A DNA stretch of 64,000 nucleotides from Mesorhizobium sp. ES1-4 (GCF_020164745.1 NZ_JAIUGV010000001.1:248001-312000); one strand, 5' to 3'; positions 32,654 through 42,489 are shown, counted from the stretch's first letter. Numbers and translations: made by a program. The notes: generated from the sequence alone by a model not told the origin.

Positions 32654-34543
32654 CTAGCTCGAGGGCGTGCGCACCGCCTCGGTCGCATCCAGGGCCTGCT
32701 TTAGCCGTGAGTCGCGGTCGTAGATGTCGCTGAAATACTCGACCTTGCCGGACATGTCGGGCCAGGCGGTGAAATAGGCGACATAGACTGGGATCTTGCG
32801 CGTCACATCCTCGGTCGAGTGCCCGTGCTTCAGCTTCTCCGCGATGTAATCGACAGAGGTGCCCAGCACTGCCGCCGCCATGCCGCGCGGATCCTGCAGG
32901 CGCACGCAGCCATGGCTAAGCGCGCGCATATCCTGCTTGAAGAATGATTTCTGCGGCGTGTCGTGCATGTAGATCGCGTGCTTGTTGGGGAACAGGATCT
33001 TCAATTCGCCCAGCGCATTGGCCTCGCTCGGCTGTTGGCGCACATTGTAGGGAATGTTCGCGCCATAAGCGCCCCAGTCCACCGCCGACGACGGAATGTG
33101 CTTGCCGCGCGCATCGGTCACCTCGTAGCCGGCGCGGTCGAGGTAGCCGGGATCGCTGCGCAACCTGGGTAGCATTTCGTTGACGATGATCGACTGCGGC
33201 ACACCCCAGTAGGGATGGAAGTCGACCTGCTTGATCTGATCGTAGAAGAATGCCGTCTGGTTGGTGACCCGGCCGACGACGACGCGCGTCTTCAGCTTTT
33301 CCTGGCCATCGTCGATGTAGCTTGCGGTGAAGGCCGGCTGATTGATGAAAACACGCGGACTGCCGAGATCGGAAGGCAGCCAGCGCAGTTCTTCCAGCGC
33401 CACCTGAACCTTGAGCAGCCTGTCGGCCTTCGATGTCCCGGCCAGGGAGGCAACGGTGCGCGGTCCAATGACGCCATCGCCCTTCATGCCCCCCTTTTGC
33501 TGCACAGCCTTGATGAGCGGGACCAGTTCGGGAACATAGACCTCGCTGGTTGCCAGCCGCGACAGGACGTCGCCATAGGTGCCGCCCATCTCGTCATCGA
33601 GATTGCGCGCGATCAGCGAGAGGAGCTTGGGCAGTTCGGGGCTGGTTTCGCCTGGCTTCAGCAGCAGCTTGGGATCAATGACGATTTCGTTCTCGGCGCT
33701 GGCCTGCAGCGATTCCAGTTCGACGCGCAACGCCTGATACTCGGCGTTCTGCGGATGGCGCGATTCGAGATAAGTGCGGACTTCCTGTGTGCGTGCCAGT
33801 GTTTTGAGAATCCCCACCATGTCGAGCGGCTTGGCCGGGAAATCGTAGTAGCCCGTCATGCGGTTGGGCTCGACACGGCCGCTCTGGGCGTCATGGGCGT
33901 AACGCAGGACACGTGCCGACAACGCCATCTCGAAACGGGCAAGTTCTTTCAACTTGGCTGCGTCGTCTGCCGAGGCCGAACCGACCGCTGGTACATCGAC
34001 CGTGTAGTCGGCGGGCGTGAGGCCGTAGCTTGCAGCCTCGCCAAGCACCCGCACGGCATCTTGCGCGCGGTTGTTCGGACTGGTTCCGCTGACCCAGATG
34101 AAATCCGGGTTGGCCGAGTAGTAGGCGATCAGCGCCTTGGCGATGTCGGGCTCGGCAAAGAGTTCATAGTCGCTGAGACCGGCGATGGCATCGTGGAAAG
34201 CAGCCCCCGTGGCCGACGGAACGAACGCGGCGTCCTGCGGCGTTGCCGGTTGAGGCGCCGCGGACAGCTTCGAGAAGTCGACCCGCACGAGCTTGTCGGC
34301 CTTGTAGGTGTAGTAGGACGGGCCGCTGATCTTCACGCTGCCACCGTCGCCGCCGCCCGCCGGGGCTTTGGGTCTGTGCCTTGGCGGCGGAGGCGGAAAC
34401 TCGCCCTGCGGCTCGTGCCTGATGCCGCCGCCAAACAGCATGTCGAAAAGCCCTTGGGCTCCTGCCTGAGGCGCGCCGAAAGCCAGCGTTGCCGTAAGCG
34501 CCACCAGCGGCATCACGGTTGCTTTTTTACCAAGGAATTTCAT
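32654..34543 (-). CDS. L,D-transpeptidase, YcbB/LdtD-like
   Basis: A 629-residue periplasmic enzyme making 3-3 peptidoglycan crosslinks. The signal peptide MKFLGKKATVMPLVALTATLAFGAPQAGA is followed by a proline-rich stretch (PPPPPRHRPKAPAG). The N-terminal scaffold domain follows, then a peptidoglycan-binding repeat (KGDGVIGPRTVASLAG), and the YkuD catalytic domain. The nucleophile is in LSHGCVRLQDP near residue 545, with IYMHDTP just before. It is divergent from the rhodanese gene. Confidence 0.9.
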   Translation of the reverse strand: MKFLGKKATVMPLVALTATLAFGAPQAGAQGLFDMLFGGGIRHEPQGEFPPPPPRHRPKAPAGGGDGGSVKISGPSYYTYKADKLVRVDFSKLSAAPQPATPQDAAFVPSATGAAFHDAIAGLSDYELFAEPDIAKALIAYYSANPDFIWVSGTSPNNRAQDAVRVLGEAASYGLTPADYTVDVPAVGSASADDAAKLKELARFEMALSARVLRYAHDAQSGRVEPNRMTGYYDFPAKPLDMVGILKTLARTQEVRTYLESRHPQNAEYQALRVELESLQASAENEIVIDPKLLLKPGETSPELPKLLSLIARNLDDEMGGTYGDVLSRLATSEVYVPELVPLIKAVQQKGGMKGDGVIGPRTVASLAGTSKADRLLKVQVALEELRWLPSDLGSPRVFINQPAFTASYIDDGQEKLKTRVVVGRVTNQTAFFYDQIKQVDFHPYWGVPQSIIVNEMLPRLRSDPGYLDRAGYEVTDARGKHIPSSAVDWGAYGANIPYNVRQQPSEANALGELKILFPNKHAIYMHDTPQKSFFKQDMRALSHGCVRLQDPRGMAAAVLGTSVDYIAEKLKHGHSTEDVTRKIPVYVAYFTAWPDMSGKVEYFSDIYDRDSRLKQALDATEAVRTPSS

Positions 34544-34967
34544 GGATCACCCGCTCCGGTCGCAACCGGTTCCCGTTCCGCACGCTAGACCGTCCCGCTT
34601 ACCGCATGGCGGATGTAAGGCGCGACTATACCGATTCATACGGATTTCGTTAAGCTTTCATAAATTTCGGCGGGTCTGTTGCAGAACGGTTTCACAACAT
34701 CGTGACGGCCGGGGCGACCGGACAGTCGTTCCGGCCGCGGGGACCCGGGCGCCTTTGATTGCCGCGCCGCCGCGACCTTTTTCGCAACGATCCAGCACGG
34801 CATGCCGATCCAGGCGCGTGACGGCGCTTCCCGCGCAGCCCGGTGGCGACGGTGGCCGGGGCGATGGCCGCCGGGAAGGCCATGGCCGGCACCGTCAAGG
34901 CGTGACAAAACCCGCGCCTTGTGCTCGAAATTGGACTTGCCAGCAAACCTGCGGCCGGGGGAACGAC
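34544..34967. other. Divergent intergenic region without a supported gene
   Basis: These 424 bases separate the L,D-transpeptidase and rhodanese genes. The part next to the transpeptidase (34640-34700) is AT-richer and may hold its promoter. AAGGCG at 34897 and CGCCTT at 34915 form a weak hairpin before the rhodanese gene. Open frames here look like codon-bias noise. Confidence 0.4.
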
Positions 34968-35363
34968 GTGAAAAAAGGGTATCGCGAACTGCTGGATGAG
35001 GCCAACGCCGAGATCGAGGTGGTTTCGCCCGAGGAAGCGGCGGGACTGCTTGAAGACGAAGACACCATTTTCGTCGATCTGCGCGATCCACGAGAGATCG
35101 AACGTGACGGCGGAATTCCCGGCGCAAAGCATGTCACCCGTGGCATGCTGGAGTTCTGGATCGATCCCGATAGCCCTTACCACAAGCCCTTCTTCGCTTC
35201 CGGAAAAAGCTTCGTCTTCTTCTGTGCCGGCGGCTGGCGTTCGGCGCTGGCCACCAAGACGGCGCAGGACATGGGGCTTTCGCCGGTCAAGCACATTCTC
35301 GGCGGCTACACGGCCTGGAAAACAGCCGGATTGCCCGTAGAACCCGGGGGAAAGAAGAAATAG
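34968..35363 (+). CDS. Rhodanese-like sulfurtransferase
   Basis: A 131-residue single-domain protein. The active-site loop is CAGGWRSA (C-x-x-G-x-R pattern), with DTIFVDLRDPREIERDG at the front and HILGGYTAWKTAGLPV at the end. The GTG start follows GGGGGAAC; the frame is open further upstream but without homology. It is cytosolic and handles persulfide sulfur; the acceptor is unknown. Confidence 0.88.
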   Translation: MKKGYRELLDEANAEIEVVSPEEAAGLLEDEDTIFVDLRDPREIERDGGIPGAKHVTRGMLEFWIDPDSPYHKPFFASGKSFVFFCAGGWRSALATKTAQDMGLSPVKHILGGYTAWKTAGLPVEPGGKKK

Positions 35364-35375
35364 CCTGAATGCCGC

Positions 35376-36287
35376 TCAGTGGAGCAGCGACGGCCCGTGC
35401 TGCATGCTCACGAAGCCGACCGCGCGTTCAACAACGCCCTTGTCGGCAAGAATGCGGCGATGGCCGAGCCCCTCGGCCCAGTGCAGCCGCACGTGGTCGC
35501 CGGCGCCGGCATAGCGTCGTGCATGTTCAGCCGGCACCTCCCGATCGTCAGGGGCGTGGATGACGAGTGTCGGCACGGGCGCTTGGGCAAGCTGGCGGTC
35601 GCCGGTGAATTCATGCAGCGGCCGGCCCGAGAGATATTCGACACGGTCGGCCATGGCGACTTGCGAGCGGGGACCGACATTGAGCATGCGGCTGAAGTCA
35701 GCGAAGATTGCCGGCAGCGAGCTTGGTGCCGCGATCAGCACAAGACGCGCGGCCGCCAAGGGCGGGACGTCCTTGACGGAACCGGCGATGGCATTGGCGG
35801 CAACGGCGCCTCCGAAGGAATGGCCGACGGCGGCCACGAACGGCCCGAACCATTCGCCGGCCACTCTTGCGGCTTCGACGGCGTTGACCATGTTCAGGTG
35901 CCTACCCTGCGAATGGCCATGGCCGGGAAGGTCGAGCGAGACGACCCTATGGCCGGCAGCGCGAAAACCCTCGATCAGCACGCGCATGTACTCGGTACGC
36001 GAACGCCAGCCGTGAATGACCAGAACGGTGCCGGCAGGCTCGCGGCCCGGCTCGGGACGAAATTCATGCACCATGATGCAGCCGGTCGCGGCTTTCAGCC
36101 GGTGATGTCGCGCCCCGGCCATGAACTCCGCGGCGCGGTCGATGGCACGCCGCTCGCCCTCGGTCAGCGTCCTTGTGCTTGGCGTACGGCAGAACAATTC
36201 GAAAGCCGCGCGCCCGGTGATGCGCGGCGCGACATGTTCGGCCGCACCAAACACACCTCGGATGACCTTCAGTCCGAATGATGCCAT
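35376..36287 (-). CDS. Alpha/beta hydrolase
   Basis: A 303-residue protein with LVIHGWRSRTEYM (oxyanion region), DLPGHGHSQGRH, nucleophile elbow GHSFGGA, acid in VIHAPDDREVP and the likely catalytic His in GLGHRRIL. The substrate is unknown. It is divergent from a MarR-type regulator, with two operator dyads between them, so it is very likely the regulator's target. Confidence 0.85.
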   Translation of the reverse strand: MASFGLKVIRGVFGAAEHVAPRITGRAAFELFCRTPSTRTLTEGERRAIDRAAEFMAGARHHRLKAATGCIMVHEFRPEPGREPAGTVLVIHGWRSRTEYMRVLIEGFRAAGHRVVSLDLPGHGHSQGRHLNMVNAVEAARVAGEWFGPFVAAVGHSFGGAVAANAIAGSVKDVPPLAAARLVLIAAPSSLPAIFADFSRMLNVGPRSQVAMADRVEYLSGRPLHEFTGDRQLAQAPVPTLVIHAPDDREVPAEHARRYAGAGDHVRLHWAEGLGHRRILADKGVVERAVGFVSMQHGPSLLH

Positions 36288-36306
36288 AGTGGGAATCCAT
36301 CCATAC

Positions 36307-36340
36307 GTTCAAGCATGAACATAATAGTTCAAAGATGAAC
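36307..36340. promoter_or_regulatory. Two MarR operator dyads between the hydrolase and regulator genes
   Basis: GTTCA-AGCA-TGAAC at 36307-36320 and GTTCA-AAGA-TGAAC at 36327-36340 are the same dyad repeated at a 20-base interval. The second covers the start codon of the MarR gene, implying autoregulation. Confidence 0.8.
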
Positions 36341-36787
36341 AATAAACAAGAGCTACCCTGGGACAACCCGCGTTTTCGCAACTGGGTCGCGGTGGCGCGC
36401 GCCTGCCATGTGCTGGAGCGCACGCTGGCGGTGAAACTCGCGCCGCTCGACCTGAAGCCGGCGCAGCTCGACGTGTTGATGAACCTCTACCGCCATCCCG
36501 GCATGTCGCAGCACGACCTTGCCCGCAAGCTGCTCGTCGGCCGCTCCAACATCACCATGCTCTTGCCGCAGCTCGAGTCGCGTGGCCTGCTGCGGCGCGA
36601 AGGCGATGAAAAGGACAAGCGCATCTTGCGGCTTACGCTGACCGAAGGCGGCGAGGCGCTGCTGATGCAGGCGCTGAAAGTTCATATGACGCTGATCGAG
36701 AAGGCGATGAGCCAATCGACGCCGGAGCAATGCGACATGATCGGCGAGCAAATGCGCAAGATCTATGACGTGCTGAACGAAGCGTGA
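36335..36787 (+). CDS. MarR-family transcriptional regulator
   Basis: A 150-residue winged-helix protein. LKPAQLDVLMNLYRHPGMSQ and HDLARKLLVGRSNITMLLPQ form the recognition region, and LLRREGDEKDKRILRLTLTE is the wing. The MarR family are dimeric repressors released by small ligands. It probably controls itself and the divergent hydrolase. Confidence 0.88.
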   Translation: MNNKQELPWDNPRFRNWVAVARACHVLERTLAVKLAPLDLKPAQLDVLMNLYRHPGMSQHDLARKLLVGRSNITMLLPQLESRGLLRREGDEKDKRILRLTLTEGGEALLMQALKVHMTLIEKAMSQSTPEQCDMIGEQMRKIYDVLNEA

Positions 36788-36799
36788 TCGCCCTTTTTA

Positions 36800-37411
36800 C
36801 TACCACATCGACTTTTTCGCCCGCTCCGGCCATTCCCTGTCGTAGGCTTCGGCGTCGATATTCCTGCGGCTGGTAATTTCAAGGATCTTTCCGGGTGTCG
36901 GCAGCGACTTCGGGTCGACATGCTTGGCCGGATTCCAAAGTTGCGACCGCACGATGGCGCGGGCGCACTGGAAGTAGACCGAATCGACATCGACGATGGT
37001 GACCGAGCGCGCCGGCTTGCCTTCTACCGTGAATGACGCGCAAAGCGCTGCATCGGTGGTGATATGCGCGCGGCCGTTGATGCGCAGCGTGGTACCGGAG
37101 CCAGGCACCAGGAACAGCAGGCCAACGCGCGGGTCACGGATGATATTCTTCAACGAATCGGCACGGTTGTTGCCGCGCCGGTCCGGCATGATCAGCGTTT
37201 TCGCATCGACGATGCGCACGAAGCCCGCGAGGTCGCCGCGCGGCGAACAGTCCAGCCCTTCCGGACCGCAGGTCGCGAGCGCGACGAAGGGCGAGGCCTC
37301 GATAAAGGCGGCGTATTCGGGAATGACATGGTCGAGTTCCTTGACCACGGAGGCTTCGCCCGGCAATCCGTAAAGGGCTTCGAGTTGTTCGACTGTGGTG
37401 ATGACCGACAT
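36800..37411 (-). CDS. Pyridoxamine-5'-phosphate-oxidase-family FMN-binding protein
   Basis: A 203-residue protein. AAFIEASPFVALATCGPEGLDCSPRG is the split-barrel start, followed by LIMPDRRGNNRADSLKNIIRDPRVGLLFLVPG, typical of the putative FMN-binding PPOX subfamily. It is probably a flavin-dependent reductase; the substrate is unknown. It converges on the MarR gene with 12 bases between. Confidence 0.82.
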   Translation of the reverse strand: MSVITTVEQLEALYGLPGEASVVKELDHVIPEYAAFIEASPFVALATCGPEGLDCSPRGDLAGFVRIVDAKTLIMPDRRGNNRADSLKNIIRDPRVGLLFLVPGSGTTLRINGRAHITTDAALCASFTVEGKPARSVTIVDVDSVYFQCARAIVRSQLWNPAKHVDPKSLPTPGKILEITSRRNIDAEAYDREWPERAKKSMW

Positions 37412-37474
37412 TTTCTGGCTCCCTATCCGCCGCCCCTACTCCCGATCCATGATGTTTTGACGACGCAACGGCGG

Positions 37475-37828
37475 CTAACGATCGCGGCTCAAGCCCTTAT
37501 CAGCGAGTTCCGCGAGATAGGCGCTCCAGCGCGCGTCCTTCTCGTGGCCGAGCGTGTGCAGGTAATTCCAGGTGAAGATGCCGGTGTCATGGAAATCGTC
37601 GAAGGTGATGCGCACGGCATAATTGCCGACTGGCTCGACCTTTAGGATGGCCACGTTGCGCTTGCCCGGAACGGTGACACGCTGCTCTGGCGAATGGCCC
37701 TGTACCTCGGCGGATGGCGAGGCTACGCGCAGCAGTTCGGCCGGCAACTCGAAAGGCTGATGGCCCGGAAACGTCACGGTGAGCAGCTGGCGGTCCCTGG
37801 AGACCCTTAGTTCCTTTGGCGCCGTCAT
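37475..37828 (-). CDS. DUF971 (gamma-butyrobetaine hydroxylase-like N-terminal domain) protein
   Basis: A 117-residue protein starting MTAPKELRVSRDRQLLTVTF. The pattern ELPAELLRVASPSAEVQGH, then VGNYAVRITFDDFHDTGIFTW and YLHTLG is the DUF971 domain, which in some proteins carries a zinc site and is linked to iron-sulfur handling. The upstream extension to 37888 lacks homology. It is divergent from moaA. Confidence 0.85.
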   Translation of the reverse strand: MTAPKELRVSRDRQLLTVTFPGHQPFELPAELLRVASPSAEVQGHSPEQRVTVPGKRNVAILKVEPVGNYAVRITFDDFHDTGIFTWNYLHTLGHEKDARWSAYLAELADKGLSRDR

Positions 37829-38019
37829 GGTCGATCCTGCCTGAATGCCCTTCCCTACGCTGCTTCGCTCCCTGCGCAAAGGCGTCAACGGTGTCCGACA
37901 CGCGATGTCGGTCGAGGAATGTCACTAAAGATCGAGGCAGGCTATCTTGAATGGCGGACTGGATCGTATCACATAGCCGTATACAACGACACCGATAACG
38001 GCCACGGAAACGCTCGAAC

Positions 38020-39015
38020 ATGAACATGATCGACCCCTTCGGTCGCACGATCAGCTATCTCAGAGTGTCGGTCACCGACCGCTGCGATTTCCGCTGCACC
38101 TATTGCATGGCCGAGGACATGGCCTTCCTGCCCAAACAGGACCTGCTGTCGCTGGAGGAACTCGACCGGCTCTGCACCGTGTTCATCGAAAAGGGTGTCA
38201 GACGGTTGCGCCTCACCGGCGGTGAGCCGCTGGTGCGCAAGAACATCATGCATCTCGTGCGCCAGTTGTCGCGGCACCTCGAAAGCGGCGCGCTGGAAGA
38301 ACTGACGCTGACCACCAACGGCTCGCAGCTTTCGCGCTTCGCCGCCGAACTCGCCGATTGCGGCGTCAAGCGCATCAATGTTTCACTCGACACACTCGAT
38401 GCCGACAAATTCCACGCCATCACCCGCTGGGGTCATCTCGGCAAGGTCATGGCGGGCATCGACGCTGCTCAGGCGGCCGGATTGAAAGTCAAGCTGAACG
38501 CGGTGGCGCTGAAGGATTTCAACGACGCCGAACTGCCGGAGATGATGCGCTGGGCACATGGCCGCGGCATGGACCTGACGATCATCGAAACCATGCCGAT
38601 GGGCGAGATAGACGCCGACCGCACGGACCAGTACCTGCCGCTGTCGCTGCTGCGCGCTTCGCTCGAGCGCCAGTTCACGCTGACCGACATCCCGTTCAAG
38701 ACCGGTGGTCCGGCCCGCTACGCCCACGTCGCCGAGACCGGCGGAAAACTCGGCTTCATCACGCCGATGACGCATAATTTCTGCGAAAGCTGCAACCGTG
38801 TGCGGCTGACCTGCACCGGCACGCTCTATATGTGCCTTGGCCAGGAAGATGCGGCAGACCTGCGTGCGCCGCTGCGTGCGTCCGACGGCAACGAGCTTGT
38901 CGCCGACGCTATAGACGAAGCCATCGGCCGCAAGCCGAAGGGGCATGATTTCATCATCGATCGCCGCACCAGCCGTCCATCGGTGTCACGGCATATGAGC
39001 GTTACGGGCGGCTGA
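38020..39015 (+). CDS. moaA: GTP 3',8-cyclase MoaA (molybdenum cofactor biosynthesis)
   Basis: A 331-residue radical SAM enzyme of the first step of molybdopterin synthesis. The N-terminal cluster is [11 protein letters not shown] binding shows in [10 protein letters not shown], the C-terminal cluster is [11 protein letters not shown] plus a cysteine in LYMC, and the essential C-terminal GG is present. mobA and mobB lie about 2 kb downstream on the same strand. Confidence 0.96.
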   Translation: MNMIDPFGRTISYLRVSVTDRCDFRCTYCMAEDMAFLPKQDLLSLEELDRLCTVFIEKGVRRLRLTGGEPLVRKNIMHLVRQLSRHLESGALEELTLTTNGSQLSRFAAELADCGVKRINVSLDTLDADKFHAITRWGHLGKVMAGIDAAQAAGLKVKLNAVALKDFNDAELPEMMRWAHGRGMDLTIIETMPMGEIDADRTDQYLPLSLLRASLERQFTLTDIPFKTGGPARYAHVAETGGKLGFITPMTHNFCESCNRVRLTCTGTLYMCLGQEDAADLRAPLRASDGNELVADAIDEAIGRKPKGHDFIIDRRTSRPSVSRHMSVTGG

Positions 39016-39071
39016 CCTTCTCGCCAGTCTGTGCGAGAATTGCCCTGCAACCATCGGCTCAGGGGGCGGAC

Positions 39072-39545
39072 ATGCGTTGGCTCTTTGCAACCGCGACGTC
39101 TATCGCAGTGCTCTCGGCGAGCACCGCTTTTGCCGCGCAATCGACCTACGTGAATGAGCGCTTCGGCACCGTCTGCACATTTCCCGACGATATCTTCACC
39201 GATCGCAAGCCCGAGCCTGAAAATGGCGACGGCCAGATGTGGCTGAGCGCGGACGGCGCCAGCCTGACATGCTCCGGGATATTCAATGTCGATGACGACA
39301 CGCCGAAGGCATTCATTGCCGGCGAAAAGTCGAGCGACGAGCCGGGCTACACGGTCACCTACAGCAAGGCAGGCAAGGACTGGGCGGTGCTGTCGGGTGT
39401 GAGGGATGGAAAGATCTTTTACGAGCGGCGCCTGTTTGGCAGGGATGGCGTCATTCGCACGGTCTGGATCGATTATTTACCGGCGCTGAAGTCGAAATAC
39501 GACCCGTTGGTCGGCGCCATCGCCGGCAGCCTCAGGGCGCCGTGA
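39072..39545 (+). CDS. Secreted hypothetical protein
   Basis: A 157-residue protein with signal peptide MRWLFATATSIAVLSASTAFA. The mature part has ERFGTVCTFPDDIFTDR and a second cysteine in LTCSG, suggesting a disulfide, and a lipocalin-like or Mog1-like beta pattern. No family is recognised with confidence. Confidence 0.7.
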   Translation: MRWLFATATSIAVLSASTAFAAQSTYVNERFGTVCTFPDDIFTDRKPEPENGDGQMWLSADGASLTCSGIFNVDDDTPKAFIAGEKSSDEPGYTVTYSKAGKDWAVLSGVRDGKIFYERRLFGRDGVIRTVWIDYLPALKSKYDPLVGAIAGSLRAP

Positions 39546-39678
39546 GCGTGGGTGCGGTGAGCATTTTAGCCACACCGAAAACAAATCTTGCTCGCGCATG
39601 TCCGTCTGATTTACTGCTGACGGTTTCCCGCCTAGCGTCCGTTACGTAGCGGTTCATCGCTCCTCGGGGGATTACATC

Positions 39679-40038
39679 ATGCGCAAACTTATTCTTTCTT
39701 TCGCCCTGCTCGGCCTGGCCGCCCTGCCCGCGGCCGCCCAGTCGATCGGCGGCACTTACACCGTCGCCGGCACCAATTTCGACGGTTCGTCCTATGGCGG
39801 CGAAGCCACCATCACCCTGACCAGCGGGACGACCTGCACGATCCATTGGGAAACGGGCGGTTCGTCCTCGGATGGCATCTGCATGCGCAACGATAACGCA
39901 TTCTCCGCCGGTTACGTGATGGACAAGGATATCGGCCTCGTCGTCTACAAGGTGGAGGATGACGGGTCGCTGCATGGCCTGTGGACCATCGCCGGCAAGG
40001 AAGGCAACGGCACCGAGGTGCTGACGCCGAAAAAATAG
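39679..40038 (+). CDS. Small secreted hypothetical protein
   Basis: A 119-residue protein with signal peptide MRKLILSFALLGLAALPAAAQ. The mature domain is a small beta barrel-like sequence (IGGTYTVAGTNFDGSSYGGE, TCTIHWETGG, GLVVYKVEDDGSLHGLWTIAG) seen in other Rhizobiales as an uncharacterised secreted family. Two cysteines are present. Confidence 0.68.
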   Translation: MRKLILSFALLGLAALPAAAQSIGGTYTVAGTNFDGSSYGGEATITLTSGTTCTIHWETGGSSSDGICMRNDNAFSAGYVMDKDIGLVVYKVEDDGSLHGLWTIAGKEGNGTEVLTPKK

Positions 40039-40128
40039 GCACCGCCTCGGCTGCATGGATGTCGGAAGGCGATGCCGTCTTCCGACAGAATTCGTGCCTG
40101 ATCCAGGGATGATTTCACGCTGGCGAAG

Positions 40129-41139
40129 ATGGCCATCCGGGGGCTGGCCCAGCCCTTTGCCATTGCTGTTTCGTGGCGGGCTGTTACAGGCTTGCCGCCA
40201 AAGCAACCGGTAGACGTCTTGCCCCTTTCCCCAAATCTTCGCGGCGCGTTGTTCATGATGGTGGCGATGGTTGGGTTCACGCTCAACGATGCCATTACCA
40301 AATACTCTTCGCAGTCGATGAACATGGCGCAGGTGATGCTGGTCAGAGGGGCGTTCGCCTCGCTCTTCGTCGGCCTGCTGGCCTGGCAACGCGGCGCACT
40401 TGTCCAGCCTCGCCTGATGCTGCAGCCGCTGGTGGCGATCCGCGTGCTGAGTGAAGCGGGCGCCACGGTGTCCTTCCTTGTCGCCCTCGCTCATTTGCCG
40501 ATCGGTAGCGTTTCTGCCGTCCTGCAAGCACTGCCGCTGGCCGTGACGATGGGCGCGGCGCTGTTTTTCGGTGAAGCGGTCGGCTGGCGGCGCTGGCTGG
40601 CGATCGCTATCGGTTTTGCCGGGGTTATGATTATCGTGCGGCCGGGTTTCGAGGGCTTCAGCATCTATTCACTGGTGGCGCTGGCATCCGTCGCGTGCTG
40701 CACGGTGCGGGACCTCGCCACCAAGCGCATTCCCCAGGCCATCCCGACGATGCTGGTCTCGACCGCCACCGCGCTGGCCATGACCGTCGTCGGCGCGTTT
40801 CTGTTGACGCCGATGGGCGGCTGGACACCGATGACCGGCAAAGGCACGGTGCTGCTGGCGCTGGCGGCAGTGCTGGTGCTGATCGGCTATCAATTCATCA
40901 TCATGGCGATGCGTTCGGGCGAGATTTCCTTCATCGCGCCGTTCCGCTACACGGCGCTTCTCTGGTCCATACTGCTTGGCCTGATCATCTTCGGTGACAT
41001 GCCGGACATGCCGATGATCGCCGGCGCGGCAATAGTCGTCGGCTCGGGCCTCTATGCGCTTTATCGCGAGCGCGTCGTCGGCCGGCGAAGGATCGTCGCC
41101 GAAAGCACTGGGCCGGCCATGGCGCTGGACGGACTGTAG
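40129..41139 (+). CDS. EamA/DMT-family transporter
   Basis: A 336-residue inner-membrane protein with about ten helices in two EamA halves (ALFMMVAMVGFTLNDAITKY; TVLLALAAVLVLIGYQFIIM). These are drug/metabolite exporters, and the substrate is unknown. The first 35 residues before helix 1 are unusual, so the true start may be downstream, for instance near 40220. Confidence 0.85.
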   Translation: MAIRGLAQPFAIAVSWRAVTGLPPKQPVDVLPLSPNLRGALFMMVAMVGFTLNDAITKYSSQSMNMAQVMLVRGAFASLFVGLLAWQRGALVQPRLMLQPLVAIRVLSEAGATVSFLVALAHLPIGSVSAVLQALPLAVTMGAALFFGEAVGWRRWLAIAIGFAGVMIIVRPGFEGFSIYSLVALASVACCTVRDLATKRIPQAIPTMLVSTATALAMTVVGAFLLTPMGGWTPMTGKGTVLLALAAVLVLIGYQFIIMAMRSGEISFIAPFRYTALLWSILLGLIIFGDMPDMPMIAGAAIVVGSGLYALYRERVVGRRRIVAESTGPAMALDGL

Positions 41140-41191
41140 CCCCTTTGAAGTTGCTTGCGATTTCCCGCGGCTGGCGTACAGGCTGCGCAGA

Positions 41192-41824
41192 ATGAATCGG
41201 GATATCGCTGGGATCATTCTGGCCGGTGGCCAGTCGAGACGAATGGGTGGTGGCGACAAAAGCCTGTTGCCGCTTGGCGAAGGCTGTGTGCTCGACCAGG
41301 TCCTGTCGCGGTTCGGCCCACAGTTGGAGACCCTGGCGCTTAGCGCCAATGGCGACCCGGCACGGTTTGCCCGTTTCGGGCTGCCGGTGCTGGCCGATAC
41401 CGTCGAAGGCTTTGCCGGACCGCTTGCCGGGATCCTCACCGGCCTCGAATGGGCCGCTGCCTGCACGCCTTGCAAGGCGGTCGTCACCGCTGCCGGCGAC
41501 ACGCCTTTCCTGCCGCTGGATCTTGTCGATCGTCTGGCGGCGGCGGCCGGTGAACGCCCCGGGTCGATCGCCGTCGCTTTCTCGGCAGGCAGGCGGCACC
41601 CGACCTTCGCGCTATGGCCGGTCGGATGCCGCGAAGGCTTGCGGCATTTCCTGGTCGATGAGGCCAACAAGCGGGTTTCGAGCTTCATCGAGCGGCAGGG
41701 TCATGTCGAGGTGGAATTTCCGGTCCTGCAATCGGCAGGGCAACCCGTCGACCCCTTCTTCAACATCAATGTGCCGGAAGACCTTGCCCAGGCCGCGCGC
41801 CTGTTGCAGAGCATGACGTCATGA
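41192..41824 (+). CDS. mobA: Molybdenum cofactor guanylyltransferase MobA
   Basis: A 210-residue enzyme adding GMP to molybdopterin. The nucleotide-binding start is IILAGGQSRRMGGGDKSLLPLG, followed by VTAAGDTPFLPLDLVDRL with the metal-binding Asp. The C-terminal FFNINVPEDL is typical. The start is the ATG at 41192; the upstream extension is noise. Its stop overlaps mobB (ATGA). Confidence 0.93.
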   Translation: MNRDIAGIILAGGQSRRMGGGDKSLLPLGEGCVLDQVLSRFGPQLETLALSANGDPARFARFGLPVLADTVEGFAGPLAGILTGLEWAAACTPCKAVVTAAGDTPFLPLDLVDRLAAAAGERPGSIAVAFSAGRRHPTFALWPVGCREGLRHFLVDEANKRVSSFIERQGHVEVEFPVLQSAGQPVDPFFNINVPEDLAQAARLLQSMTS

Positions 41825-42330
41825 ACAGACGCGTCTTCGGCATCACCGGCTGGAAAAACTCCGGCAAGACCACACTGACCGAGAAGCTCGTCGCGGAGCT
41901 TGTGCGGCGCGGCTGGACGGTCTCCACGGTCAAGCATGCCCATCATGATTTCGATATCGACAAGCCGGGTGCGGACAGCTTCCGCCACCGGCAGGCAGGC
42001 GCCACCGAGGTCGCGATCGTCTCGGGCAATCGCTGGGCGCTGATGCACGAATTGCGCGGCGAGCAAGAGCCCCCACTGGACGCCATCTTGTCGCGGCTCG
42101 CCCCCTGCGACATCGTGCTGGTCGAAGGCTACAAACGCGAGACCCACCGCAAGATCGAAACGAGGCGGCTCGAGGCAAAGGACCAGACGCCGCTTGCGGC
42201 GGGTGACCCCAATATTGTCGCCGTCGCCGCGGATTTCCCCGTTACCGACAAGAGCCTGCCGGTCTTCGACCTCGACGACGCAAAATCCATAGCCGACTTC
42301 ATCGAGCGCATGACCGGCCTCGTTGCTTGA
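41821..42330 (+). CDS. mobB: Molybdopterin-guanine dinucleotide biosynthesis protein MobB
   Basis: A 169-residue P-loop protein, GWKNSGKTTLTEKLVAELV as Walker A, with STVKHAHHDFDIDKPGADSF and CDIVLVEGYKRE. It assists MobA in forming the guanine dinucleotide cofactor. It starts four bases before the mobA stop codon, so the pair is translationally coupled. Confidence 0.93.
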   Translation: MNRRVFGITGWKNSGKTTLTEKLVAELVRRGWTVSTVKHAHHDFDIDKPGADSFRHRQAGATEVAIVSGNRWALMHELRGEQEPPLDAILSRLAPCDIVLVEGYKRETHRKIETRRLEAKDQTPLAAGDPNIVAVAADFPVTDKSLPVFDLDDAKSIADFIERMTGLVA

Positions 42331-42489
42331 GATGTGACGTAACGGGAGAACGCCATTGCCGATCTTGGTGGTTTTGCAGTTGCTTTTTTCTTGGAAACAG
42401 TGGGAGTATCGCTCCAGCGGGCGGTCAAAAGCACCGCCCCATAGAGCCGTTTCGGAACGACGGCCGGGACCATAAGAGAGAGGACTATC

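Noticed and set aside
33215..34588. 457-codon plus-strand frame
   Set aside because: Antisense to the L,D-transpeptidase, whose motifs and signal peptide are clear.
42419..42439. Hairpin GGGCGGT/ACCGCCC before the amino-acid binding-protein gene as a riboswitch
   Set aside because: A simple stem without a conserved aptamer-like context; not enough to support a riboswitch call.
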